Positions 12,806 to 28,123 of a stretch of DNA of 64,000 nucleotides are shown here, piece after piece (the stretch's first letter is position 1; every line of letters begins with the position of its first letter). The DNA comes from Cacajao melanocephalus. Taxonomy: Eukaryota; Chordata; Mammalia; Primates; Pitheciidae. The translations under genes were made by a program, and so were the position numbers. The notes beneath the pieces are model-generated. The model did not search any database. It was not told the origin of the DNA and saw only the letters and a program-made list of their open reading frames with translations. The stretch is from the NCBI GenBank assembly GCA_963573385.1, contig CAUYLG010066205.1:51829-115828 (forward strand). The letters are read 5' to 3'.

Positions 12806-12944
12806 AATATATTTCTCTGTGTATTAGATGTATATACAAAATTTACTATGTTAGAAACTTGAGATTCACACAGAATCGTGTGGTAGGCAGGGGTGAACAG
12901 CCCTTCAAATTGAGAAAAACCTAAAAAGAAAAAGAAAAACCAAA

Positions 12945-13115
12945 TGAATAGTCATGTGACTGAGCAAGTCACCTGACTCCTTGAGATTATAATCTCATCT
13001 TTTCTATGGGGCTAATAATGTCTAATGCATGTATCCCATCAAGTAGCACAAGCTATGAGTGTATTTTGAAAAAATTCCAAAGCACTATAAGATTCTGCTA
13101 TCACTGTTATTGTTT
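12945..13115 (+). mobile_element. MIR fragment
   Basis: Contains 'gtgactgagcaagtcacctgactcc', 'atctcatcttttctatggggctaataatgtc' and 'attccaaagcactataa', in MIR sense order. Confidence 0.6.
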
Positions 13116-13624
13116 ATCTTTCTCTCAGTAGCAATATTGTCAGAAAAACAGGCACCTTTGCAGTATTACCACAGTATCTAGCACCATGAGCACAATTCTT
13201 GAGTCAAATGAGCACTAAACAGGGATCATGTTTTTATTGTGGAATTGAGTCATTACTAAATGTTTAATGTCAAGGATCAGAAACTACCAAATCTTGATGG
13301 CAGAAGGGAGGTAGGCAGCATGGGTAGAGGGCTAAGAGCAAGGGCCAATGCTGTTTCCCAAGAGGGCTCCAGGAACACAGGGTTCTGTGTTTAAGTGATC
13401 TAGGCATGCTCCATGCTTCCTCTTCTTGGAAAGCTACCATTCTCATTAGCATAGTAAAAGCTCTGAGGAGCCCTGTAGCAAAATAACAACATTCACTTCT
13501 ACTTAACCCTGTGGTCTCCATATTCATTTGTGCCCTTAAATTCTTTCACTAACATTTCTTAACATACTGAGTTGTTAATATGTTATATAGAACATAGTTG
13601 GGGAAGAGATGAGCAAAGAGGCTG
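13116..13624. other. Unassigned sequence
   Basis: No repeat or exon recognised. The minus-strand open frame 13270-13527 has no protein-family signature. Confidence 0.45.
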
Positions 13625-13765
13625 GGCAGACAGCTTCTCTGTGTCCTTACTTTAGGACTCTAGAGCAGTTATTTAATCCTTCCACTACTCAGATGCCTCT
13701 TCAGTAAAGCTATTGTCTTCACAGGACCATTGTGAGGATTATATAAGATCATGTAGTGTTCTTCT
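13625..13765 (+). mobile_element. MIR fragment
   Basis: The order 'agcagttatttaatccttccactactcagatgcctcttcagtaaagctattg' then 'aggaccattgtgaggattatataagatcatg' follows the MIR core. Confidence 0.55.
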
Positions 13766-14059
13766 TCTTCAGTCCTTGCTGCAAATTGTTCCTGAAAACC
13801 TGAACATGTAACACCCTAAATGTCCCACCTCTTCTAACATGAGTCATTTATACACACATTCCTTTCTCCACCACCTCCTGACAGCTCTGAGAAATTGCCT
13901 TGCTTCAGTCTGAGTCCCTGCTATGGGGCAATGGACCCAGTGCTGAAGAACCAGCTATGAACAAGACAGACAGAAGATTGCTGCCCTCATGGAACTTTTT
14001 GTCCAGATGGAGAGACAGATAATTAAACAGGTAGTTATAATTTGATATGATACTCTAAT

Positions 14060-16139
<2,080 letters not shown>

Positions 16140-17060
16140 TTACTAGAAGAGGTTATAGCAGGTGCCTCAAAGGTGTTTTCTGATACCTTAAGGTGAGATA
16201 GGAGTAGTCACCCCAGGTCAAGGAGTGCAGGAGGAGTATTCTATGTTCAAAGAGTAGTAGTGCTGTTCGGAAGGAAAGAGAGAAGTGCATTGCAGCCCTG
16301 AGAGAAACCCAATAGCCAGAATATGGTGTTCAAGGTGCACGTGTGTGTGTCGGGGGGGCGAACTTGGAGTGGGTGGTGGTGACAGATTATAAGGTAGAGA
16401 GATGAAGACAATAGCTAGGTCAGGAAGGGCATGCCAGCCACTTTAAAGACTTAACTTTATACTTAAGGCAAGCAGAAGTCTAAGAAAAACAGTGTTAGGT
16501 TCAATTGTTCTTGTGGCATTTAGAGAATTCAACTTGCTACAGTATGGAGAAGGGATTAGAGGCAGGAAACATCAGAGAATCAGTTTGGAGACTGACACAG
16601 TACTCAAGGCAAAAGAAGATGAAGTAGAGTAGAGACAGTGGTAATGGAGAGATGTAGATGAGTCTCGAAAGCATTTGGAACATGAATACTTGGCTGTGGC
16701 AAGAGGAAAGAATCAAGGCAATGCTGGCTTCTGGCTTGGGCAGCTGGGTAGAAGGAGTGTCATTCATTCTACCAGAGGTAAGGGAGCAGGACTGGGGAAA
16801 GGTGATAATGTCCCCCACGATGACAGGATGGATTTGAGGAATCTAGGGGCCATCCAACAGGACATGCTCAATAGATACTTGGAAATGTGAGTGTGGAGCA
16901 TGGGGAGCAAACTTAGTGAAATATAGCCTTTCCTATGGGATAGAACCCCTGGACAGTCTTTAGGAAGAAGAAGACGAAGGGGGAAACTGCCCACTTGGAC
17001 ACTTCTGGATCTAGATGCAATTGGCACTCAGAGTGGTAGAGACCAAGGGCCAAGTGGGAA

Positions 17061-17715
<655 letters not shown>

Positions 17716-17757
17716 ATTTAAAATTATAATTATTTGCTTCCTTATTTCACATTTCTT

Positions 17758-18155
17758 GGGATATATACATAAACACACTCATATACACACATATGTGTGT
17801 GTGTGTGTTATATATGTATATACATATATATACACACATACATATACATATATGTGTGTATATGTATATATATGTATATATATATGTATATACATATATA
17901 TGTGTATATATATATGTATATACATATATATGTATATATACACACATATATATGTATATATATGTATATACATATATATGTATATATACACACATATATG
18001 TATATATATGTATATACATATATATGTATATATACACACATATATGTATATATATGTATATACATATATATGTATGTATATACATATATGTGTGTGTATG
18101 TATATATAAATGTGTGTATATACATATATATATATATGTGTATATATATATGTAA
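17758..18155. repeat. Complex (TA)/(TG)/(CA) microsatellite, about 400 bp
   Basis: Alternating purine-pyrimidine sequence of TA, TG and CA dinucleotides. Within it a higher-order unit repeats: the cacaca block recurs at 17941, 17989 and 18035, giving periods of 48 and 46 bp, and the last two units are nearly identical. The tract is largely self-complementary. Long open frames on both strands (His-Tyr-Ile-rich) are translation of this tract and not genes. Confidence 0.95.
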
Positions 18156-19400
18156 AATGTTGTTGGAAGAATACTTCACAGAAACCAAACTGATGTTAAC
18201 AGGGGAACCTAGAGCCTGTTGCATGGGAAAGCAAGGAAACACTCAAAAACCAATGATGTTATGTCAAGAGAACACAAGGATGGCTTGAAAGAGCTCTTGC
18301 TGGCAATATTTAAGAAAACTTCAGGATAAAAAGAAGAAACTAACATTGAAATTTAAAAATATGTATGTCTATGATGATCCTTAAAAAAAGGGAAAATAAT
18401 GGCATTTGTCACCATTGAAGGTGACTCTTAGATCAACTTCTTAATGTGAAAATTGTTGATAAAAAAATAAATACAGCATGTGTTCAGATATTTTGGTTAA
18501 TGAATTAGTGAAGGAAGTTCTTCTTTACACAGAATTGTCAGCTAATAAATACAGAAGGAACTCTAAAATAATATAAAAAATCCATTTAGACCCCCACAAT
18601 GAAATAAGTTAATCCAATCAAAGATCACCACCACATGCTAACCCCATTAAGTAAAAACATGACAAGGAACTGAGCTTTCACACGTTTCAAAATATTATGC
18701 CCTAGATTACCCACTAACTGCAAAGAGATTTTAGATATATAAGAACTAAAGGCAATGACAGTGAATGGAGTGTCAGCCTTCCAATTATTGAGAAAAAAAT
18801 ACTTAAACATAGACAAAGCAAATATGTTACCTACTGTTATAACCTATACTTTGTGGACAAACAAAATGTTAACTATTGTTTAATGTACGTTGTGGGTATA
18901 TAAAAGTTTTTATTGTACTACTATTTCTATTTCTCTGTATATCTGAACACAGCAAAGCTATTAATTTGTTTTAAATTACTTTTCCACTAAAAAGTAACTT
19001 GATGTTTGTAAAATTAAGCTTTCAGTTTTCACCATCTCTTTTAATCTTATTTGCTTAATTTTATGTTACCTTTAAGACTTTTTTCCCTTTAACATTTGTT
19101 TGCACATTTATTTTAATTTTTGCTATTTAAATCTCATATTCCTCTTCTGTTTGACTTGACATAATCCTGATATTTTCGGTAACTACACTTTTTAGTTACA
19201 AAGTTTTATACCAGTAAATAGAATGCTTATTAATATAAATCTTCTTGCAGATGTTGGGTAGGCCAACATATGTTTTTTTTTTCCAATTTGCCCTCTGGTA
19301 TATTGATTTTCAAGAGGACAACTTTGTATGTGTATTGGAGGGAGTAGGTCAAGGTACAGGGATAGTGGGGCATAACCAGGCTTGAATGATGTCTAAAAAG
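18156..19400. other. Unassigned AT-rich sequence
   Basis: Probably old repeat-derived DNA, but no family could be named and no coding frame is credible. It lies between the microsatellite and the L1M 3' end. Confidence 0.4.
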
Positions 19401-19671
19401 CCTGTATATCTTGCAAGAAATTGAAAAAAAAATAAGTCTTATTTGGCTAGTGGACATGTGAATTGGTACAACCTTTCTGGAGGGCAATTTGGCAATATGT
19501 CTCAAAAGCTTTAATATTACAGCTACTCTTTGATATTTCAATTTACATTAATTTATACTAAGGAAATAATAATGGATAGTGTTCACTGAGGCATGAATAT
19601 TTTTGTGGCAAGAACAAAAACCAACCTAAATGTCTAATAATAATCAAATTAGCATACATATCCTATTATGG

Positions 19672-20306
<635 letters not shown>

Positions 20307-20317
20307 CCCCAAATGGA

Positions 20318-20564
20318 ATAATAATAATGATATATGCAGATGCATAAGCATCAAGCAAAGTTCTAAGTGGCATACAAATATTAATTTATTTAATCTACAC
20401 AGGCTACAAAGGAACTTTTTGAGGAAGGTACTTGTATTATTTTCATTTTATAAATGAGGAAACTGAATTACATAGAAGTTAATTTACCCATGATCATGCA
20501 GCTAGTAAGTAGTGAACCTAGGATTTGAACTAGGCAATCTGGTTCCAGAGGCCATGCTCTACAC
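20318..20564 (-). mobile_element. MIR SINE
   Basis: Antisense MIR: 'caaagttctaagtggcatac', 'aatttatttaatctacaca', 'ttttcattttataaatgaggaaactgaattacatagaagttaat', 'catgcagctagtaagtagtgaac' and 'tttgaactaggcaatctggttccagaggccatgctct'. MER1 inserted at its end. Confidence 0.9.
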
Positions 20565-21078
20565 CCGTAGTCCCCAACCTTTTTGGCATTAAGCGATGGT
20601 TTCACGGAAGACAGTTTTTCCATGGACTGGGGTAGGAGATTCAAGTGCATTACATTTATTGTGTACTTTATTTATATTATTATTACATTGTAATATACAA
20701 TGAAATGATTATACCACTCACCATAATGTAGAATCAGTGGGAGCCCTGAACTTGTTTTTCTACAACTAGACGGTCCCATCTGGGGCTGATGAGAGACAGT
20801 GACAGATCACCAGGCATTAGATTCTTGCAAGGAGAGCACAATCTAGATCCCTCACATGTGCAGTTCACAGTAGGGTTTGTGCTTCTATGAGAATTTAATG
20901 CTGCTCCTGATCTGACAGGAGGCAGAGCTCAGGTGGTAATCACAAGTGATGGGAAGTGGCTGTAAATCCAGATGAAGCTTCACTCACTTGGAGCCCCACT
21001 CACCTCCTGCTGTGTGGTGCAGTTCCTAACAGGTTACAGACCTGTGCCAGTCCATGGCCTGGGGGTTGGGGACCCCTG
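20565..21078 (+). mobile_element. MER1 hAT-Charlie nonautonomous transposon, complete
   Basis: The terminal inverted repeats are gtagtccccaacctttttgg at the left and the mirrored ggggttggggacccctg at the right. The flanking 8 bp ctctacac (20557-20564) and ctctaaag (21079-21086) fit a decayed hAT target-site duplication. The 514 bp body has no transposase coding capacity. Confidence 0.88.
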
Positions 21079-21188
21079 CTCTAAAGTATCTCTCTAAGAA
21101 GATATTATAATTATAGTGACATATTTAAATTGCATGCAAAGATAGCATTGGGTGTTATTTTGAAAGTAGGTTATAAACATACACAGTG

Positions 21189-21190
21189 AT

Positions 21191-21233
<43 letters not shown>
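21189..21233 (+). repeat. (GATA)n microsatellite
   Basis: About eleven tandem GATA units, uninterrupted from 21194. It is embedded in the L1M 3' region and is likely to vary in length. Confidence 0.97.
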
Positions 21234-21282
21234 TAAACACACATATTTCTAATCATCAGTGCTTACATATATTATGTCATAC

Positions 21283-21650
21283 TGATATGGTCTGAATGTT
21301 TGTGTTCCCCCAAAATTCATATATTGAAATCGTAGCCCCCAAAGTGATGGCATTAGGAGGTAGGGATTTAAGGAGGTGATTAGGTCATGAGTGTGGGGCC
21401 TTCATGCAACTAGTACCCTTATAAAGGAGACTCAAGAACAACCCCATCATTTGTCCTCCATGTGAAGACACAGTAAGAAGATACTACTTATGAATCTATG
21501 AGGAACCGGGCCCTCAATGGACGCCAAATCTGCTGGTACCTTGATCTTGGACTTCCCAGACTCCAGAACTGTGAGAAATAAATTCCTGTTGGTTATAAGG
21601 TACCGAGTTTATGGTATTTTGTTATAGAAGCTCAGGAAGACTAAGCTATA
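21283..21650 (+). mobile_element. MaLR LTR (MST/MLT1-like)
   Basis: Starts 'tgatatggtctgaatgtttgtg'. It then shows 'gtgatggcattaggaggtagggatttaaggaggtgattaggtcatgag', 'cttgatcttggacttcccagactccagaactgtgagaaataaattcc' and 'tatggtattttgttatagaagctcaggaagactaag', in LTR order. Confidence 0.85.
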
Positions 21651-21862
21651 CATATAGAGATAGAGAGATAGAGACATTACATATACACATACACTATATA
21701 TGAGACAGATATTTATATATACGATATTTTATATAAACATACAAAATACTCTAAAAACATTACCTATGGCCATCTCTGAGTGGTAGAATAATATTCTTTT
21801 TTCTTTGTTTGGCTGTTATATATTTTATACATTTTCTATAATAAATATGTATTTATTTTTAC

Positions 21863-22875
21863 CTGAAATTATGTTTGCTTTGAGTTAGAGTGGGGTCTTT
21901 AAGTAACTGAATAAAGAAGTAGGATGAGGAATAATGTGAAAGAAATTGATGTCTTTAGATGGAAGAGAGTAAAGATTGAAAAGAATGTTTTGAGGAATGG
22001 GGTAGAATTTGAGTGACAGTGAAGAAGGCTTAGTCAGAGTGACCAAATTTTGGTATGTTGAGCATTCAAGGTGGGAACTGAAGTCAGTATTTTGTAGATC
22101 TTGGACTTAAACCTATCTGGCCAATCCATTGATATGTCAATATTTAAATTAATGAGTTTAGGATTTATGGTTTGGCTAAATCTCTCTAATAAAATCACAA
22201 ATAGGGTGTTTTGATGAAAAGGGAGACAAGCAAGAATACTGTAGCTGTTATAATTGCTATAATGTGCTCCTACTCCCAGATGTGGAAGTAGAGTGATATT
22301 TATATGTGAACTGGGTAAGACATCAAATTAGAGAGGTGTTCTCACATTTCAGGAGCTGGAAAACAAACAGAGGACCCAAAGAACCCTTATAGGAAGGATG
22401 CATCAAGGGAAGGGTGGCTTGCCTGGGGCATTTGAGATTTTAGAAAATGTAAGTAATTTCAACTGTCAAGGATTAGATAATCAAAGAAATCAGTCCTGCC
22501 ATGTGAGTTACACATCCCCTTGTTGCTCAGTTATGGCTATCTATAAAAATATTATGGGTCGAATCCCATCACAAAGAGCTTTAAGGAAGATAAACGATTG
22601 TTCACTCAGTTGGAATTTACTATAATCAACATTGTTAGAAATCTCACTGCCAGTACTTATAGGTCACCTTCCCAGGGTCAAGGACTAGACATAGGACAAA
22701 GCAGGAGCCAATGCCCCTCCATGATGAGGTAGTTAATTAAAGCTGCCCAAGCATGCAGACCAAGGCAGAAATGAACTCTTGCAGAAGCCAATTCTCTTTG
22801 CCCTCTGATGTGTTCCCTTTTGGTTTTATTCCCCAGAGAACCAAGGCAATTATAATTTCTTGTATTTTTTTTTTG
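21863..22875. other. Unassigned sequence
   Basis: The first 300 bases have a purine-rich texture that could belong to the same ancient repeat as 16130-17060, but the match is too weak to claim. No gene seen. Confidence 0.4.
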
Positions 22876-22985
22876 AAAGAAAAAAAAAGAGAGGAAAGAA
22901 AGTGAGAGTGAAAGAAAGAAAAAAAAAGAATGTAATAGAGAAAGAAAGAGGAAGAGAAAGGGAGAGAGAATGGAAAGAAGCACTA
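22876..22985 (+). repeat. GA-rich low-complexity tract
   Basis: About 110 bases of almost uninterrupted purines made of gaaa, gagaga and ggaa units. It accounts for the Leu/Phe/Ser-rich antisense frame at 22678-23052. Confidence 0.9.
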
Positions 22986-23459
22986 CAAATAGAAAGGAAC
23001 AACCAGTATCAGCCATTCCAAAAACATACCAAAAAGTAAAGAGCATCACCATAATGAAGACTTTCTTGTATTTTTTTAAGGAGAATTATATTTTACTCTT
23101 TATTTGTACTACGCTAGCTAGAGCCACTGTGTTATATTTCTCTTCCAGTTTGCATTATGTTACACAGTCAGGTGTTAGATGTTTTCATTATAACAAGCCA
23201 CTAGGACCAGTAATAGAACACTGATCGTACTGAGATTGCGTGTATGTGTGTGTGCATACACATAATACATGTGAGGAAATTTTGCTGTAACAAAACCAAC
23301 AAGGTACTATTACCATGGACCATTGGTCAGAGCATAAAGATATTTTTATTAGACTAAATTTTGGGTTTCAGTGGTATTCATAATAATAGTGTTTATCTTG
23401 TAATAACAATGTAGAAATTCCCTATGATGAAATAAAAAGCAACATCCCCAATGTAGAAA
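22986..23459. other. Unassigned sequence
   Basis: AT-rich with no recognised repeat family or exon. A short TG-rich patch occurs near 23238-23256. Confidence 0.4.
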
Positions 23460-23498
23460 GTGAATTGAAAATACAAATGTGAATTGAAAATACTAATC
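23460..23498 (+). repeat. 20 bp tandem duplication
   Basis: The 15 bp block gtgaattgaaaatac occurs twice with a 20 bp offset. It sits directly upstream of a second, longer tandem duplication. Confidence 0.85.
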
Positions 23499-23512
23499 TC
23501 ATACCTCTGTAA

Positions 23513-23630
23513 TAGCAAAAGCTGCTTGTGTTCATGTAAGTCAACTGAGAAAGTTCTAGATGATAATAATCTAGCAAAATCTGCCCGTGTTCATGTAAGT
23601 CAACTGAGGACGTTCTAGGTGATAATACTT
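23513..23630 (+). repeat. 59 bp tandem duplication (two units)
   Basis: Unit 1 (23513-23571) and unit 2 (23572-23630) both begin tagcaaaa and share tgttcatgtaagtcaactga. About eight substitutions separate them, roughly 86% identity. This suggests an old single duplication, not an active satellite. Confidence 0.9.
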
Positions 23631-23826
23631 AGCAGTATTCCAGAAACTTTCAAGGGAGTTTCATTTATTTAGTCACTCAACAAATTATTTAGCACTAATG
23701 TGTGTATGGTAACATTAAAGGGTAAGGGGATAGCATAATTAACACACATAAACAATGCTAACTTTGTGGAGGTTATGTTCTAGTAAAACATTAGTAAACA
23801 AATATAGAAAATAAGATTAAGAAACT

Positions 23827-24132
23827 AGGCTGGGTGTGGTGGTTCATGCCTGTAATCCTTTTGGTAGGCCAAGGCAGGAGGATCATTTGAGCTCAGGAGT
23901 TTGAGAGCAGCCTGGGCAACATAGGGAGACCTCATGTCTACAAAAAAAAAAAAATTTTAACTAGCCAGGCTTGGTGGCACACACCTATGGTCCCAGCTAC
24001 TCAAGAGGCTAAGGTGAGGGAATCACTTGGGCCTGGGAGGTAGATTCTGTAGTGAGCCATGATTGCACCACTGAACTCCAACCAGGGTGACAGAGCAGAA
24101 GCCTGCCCCAAAAATAAAAAAAGAAAGAGAGA
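23827..24132 (+). mobile_element. AluJ SINE
   Basis: Old Alu with 'gagcagcctgggcaacatagggagacc', typical of AluJ, a long internal A run and a GA-rich tail. The target-site duplication is about aagaaact on both sides. Confidence 0.92.
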
Positions 24133-24141
24133 AAGAAACTA

Positions 24142-25056
<915 letters not shown>

Positions 25057-25423
25057 TGAATCTAACTTTTAAACAAAAACCTGAAAAAGGAGGACACGCT
25101 ATGAAACTCTCTAGGGGAGAGAATTCTCGGCAGAGGGAACAGCAAGAGAAAAAGGTCTGAGGTATGTGCCTGCCTGGTTGCCTGGTATTTTTAAAGAAAA
25201 ATCAGAAGATCAGTATGGCTGGCGTGGAGTGGCCAAAGGAGAGAGTTACAGAAGGTAATTTAGACAGAAAACAAGGTCCAAATCATGCTAGGTGGTACAG
25301 GTCATTATTAGAACTGAGAAACCTCAGAAGGGTTTTGAGTATTAGAAGAGTGAGGAACTACAGTGATTTCCAAGTAAAGCTATGGGCAATGTCACACACT
25401 AATACTCTGTCTCAAATCAAGTG

Positions 25424-25782
25424 CAATGGTCCGAATGTTTGTGTCCCTCAAAATGCATATGTTGACATTCTAGCCCCAAAGTTGATGGTATTAGGAGGTG
25501 GGGCCATTGCAAGGTAATTAGGTCATGAGGGCAGTGTCCTCATGAAAGCCATTAGTGTCCTTATAAAGGAGTCTTAAGGGTATCCCTCACTTCTTCCACT
25601 GTGTGATGACACAGAGAGAAGGTGCCATCTATGAAACAGGAAGAGGACCCTCATGGTACACTACAACTGCTAACACATTGATCTTGGACTCCACAGTCTC
25701 CAGAACTGTAAGAAATAAGTTTTTGTTGTTTATAAGCTGCCTATGTCACCTTACTATGACAGCCTAAAAGGACCTAAACATC
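25424..25782 (+). mobile_element. MaLR LTR (MST/MLT1-like)
   Basis: Starts 'tgcaatggtccgaatgtttgtgtccc'. It continues with 'gatggtattaggaggtggggcc', 'ggtaattaggtcatgagggcag', 'gatgacacagagagaaggtgccatctatgaa' and 'tctccagaactgtaagaaataag', ending near 'cctaaaaggacctaaaca'. It is related to the LTR at 21283-21650. Confidence 0.85.
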
Positions 25783-25902
25783 AAGTTACTCACTTTATGA
25801 TTAAAGTGTGATGATGTATATAAAAGTTGTTTTTAAATCACAAATGTAAACGTTTCTTAAGAAGATTGAGATTAATCTCTCTTAATCTCAAGAGATAATT
25901 GT

Positions 25903-26216
25903 GGCCGGGCACGATGGCTCATGCCTGTAATCCCAGCAGTTTGGAAGGCCAAGGCAGATGGATCACAAGGTCAAGAGATCAAGACCATCCTGGCCAACAT
26001 TGTGAAAACCCATCTCCACTAAAAATATAAAAGTATCCAGGTGTGGTGGCACACACCTGTAATCCCAGCTACTCAAGAGGCTGAGGTGGAAGAATCCCTA
26101 GAAGCTGGGAGGTAGAGGTTGTAGTGAGCCAAGACTACGCCACTGCACTCCAGCCTGGCAACAGAGTGAGACTCTGTATGAAAAAAAAAAAAAAAAAAAA
26201 AAAGAGGGCGAGAGAG
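25903..26216 (+). mobile_element. Alu SINE
   Basis: Full length with an A24-type tail followed by GA repeats. The perfect target-site duplication agagataattgt occurs at 25891-25902 and 26217-26228. Confidence 0.96.
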
Positions 26217-26228
26217 AGAGATAATTGT

Positions 26229-26610
26229 GTCCTATTTCTATTTGAGACTGAAAACAACCCTACTATAAGCTGCAAGTTTCTTTTAATTGTTAAGTTTAGA
26301 TTGGTCAAACTATGAGAATTCAAGCTAGTTTATCTCAGATATAAAATGAAAACTATCGGATGCAGAGTAAGCATTCATAAGGTATTTATAATACTGCTTG
26401 TTTACTTCCAAGAACATGCCTTATTTTCCAATTATAAAGAAGTGAACTGAGTAATAACAGAGTAGCTCAATCAAACTAACTCTCTTACAAAAAAAAAGCT
26501 GTAAGATCTGGAAAACTATTCTTACATACACATACACACACACAATTATTTAAAGGCTCAGAAGAATGACTAAAAGTAAAGCAGAAACTGCAGGGAGGGT
26601 TTACTTTGAA
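26229..26610. other. Unassigned sequence
   Basis: AT-rich with a short CA run near 26531-26542. No gene or repeat family recognised. Confidence 0.45.
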
Positions 26611-26622
26611 AAAGGAACCATG

Positions 26623-27004
<382 letters not shown>

Positions 27005-27024
27005 TCAAATGACAGCCTTACAGG

Positions 27025-27061
27025 ATAAAATAAAATAAAATAAAATAAAATAAAATAAAAA
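27025..27061 (+). repeat. (TAAAA)n microsatellite
   Basis: Seven tandem taaaa units at the start of the recognisable L1M sequence. Confidence 0.97.
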
Positions 27062-27498
27062 GATACATCATAGTCAAACTGCTGAAAAAGCAAACAAAGA
27101 TGAAGAGACAATTTTGAAAGTAGGCAAAGAAAAATGACATATTCCATACAGGAGGACAATGATAAGAATAACTTCTGACTTTTCTAGAAAACAGTGGGGG
27201 ACACAAGACAAGGATCCAGTGTCTTGAAAGTTCTGATAGGCCAAACCTGTTAACCCTAAAGTTTTCATCCAGTGAAAATACCTGTTAAAATTGAAAGCCA
27301 AAATCAAACATTGTAACATGAACAAACACTCAGTGCATTTGGTGCTAGCAAGCTTGCACTACAAAATATGCTGGGAAAAGTTATTTTGGCTAAAGAAAAT
27401 GGCATTCTTGAGTCTACATGAAAAAATAAGGATTTCTAGAAATAGAAAATATGTAGATACATCTCAAAGACTTATGTGCATACACACATATGTAACAT

Positions 27499-28123
27499 AG
27501 TCAATTCTTGTTATTTACAGTAGTTATATTCTATAAAGTAGCTGTGAACATGAAATTAGTGAACACTGAATTATTGCTCCTGAGGGAAATACAGGATTAG
27601 GCTCCTGAAATCCTCTGCTCGTAACATTTGCATCAACTGATCAATACTTAATCTTGTGTGTTTCTGTTTAAGGACAAGTTATTTTATATATATATTGTTG
27701 ATTCATTAATATTGAACTCATGGCCAACAGCAGTGTAACTCTTGCTTGAAAGAAATGTATTTATCTCACTATTTTCTCACAGCCTTCTTGTGCAAAGACT
27801 ATTAGGCACCACTTAACTTCACACTTGGGGGCCATGTTAAATGGCAAAATCACCAACCAAAAGCACACAAATGCAATGTGGCACTAAATAGACTGTGAAA
27901 AGGACACTTATTTATAGTGGGAGAGCTGAATTAAGAAGGCACAGTATTTCCTGGTTTGACCTCAGCTGGGCATATATCTATCAGGTGAATTTTTTGCCTC
28001 TCATAGCCTGTCTGCAAATGACCATGAGAAAACTATTAGTATTGACTTTGGGGTTGCAAAAAAAAAAATGTGATGAGTAGATGAATTTGCAAATATGAAA
28101 ACCAGAAATAATAAAGTTGACTG
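27499..28123 (+). mobile_element. DNA transposon fossil inside L1M
   Basis: The terminal inverted repeats agtcaattcttgttattt (left) and aaataataaagttgact (right, reverse complement agtcaactttattattt) bound 625 bp, with TA at the junctions. The interior ('tgaacactgaattattgctcctgagggaaatacagg', 'ctgatcaatacttaatcttgtgtgtttctgtttaag') belongs to a known mammalian MITE, probably Tigger/mariner-like. It interrupts L1M, whose sequence continues on both sides. Confidence 0.82.

Noticed and set aside
25861..25892. Palindrome-like gagattaatctctcttaatctc as a regulatory hairpin
   Set aside because: Imperfect, short and adjacent to an Alu target site. No independent support.
26135..26323. Frames with poly-Lys or poly-Phe next to 26181-26203
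   Set aside because: Translation of an Alu A tail.
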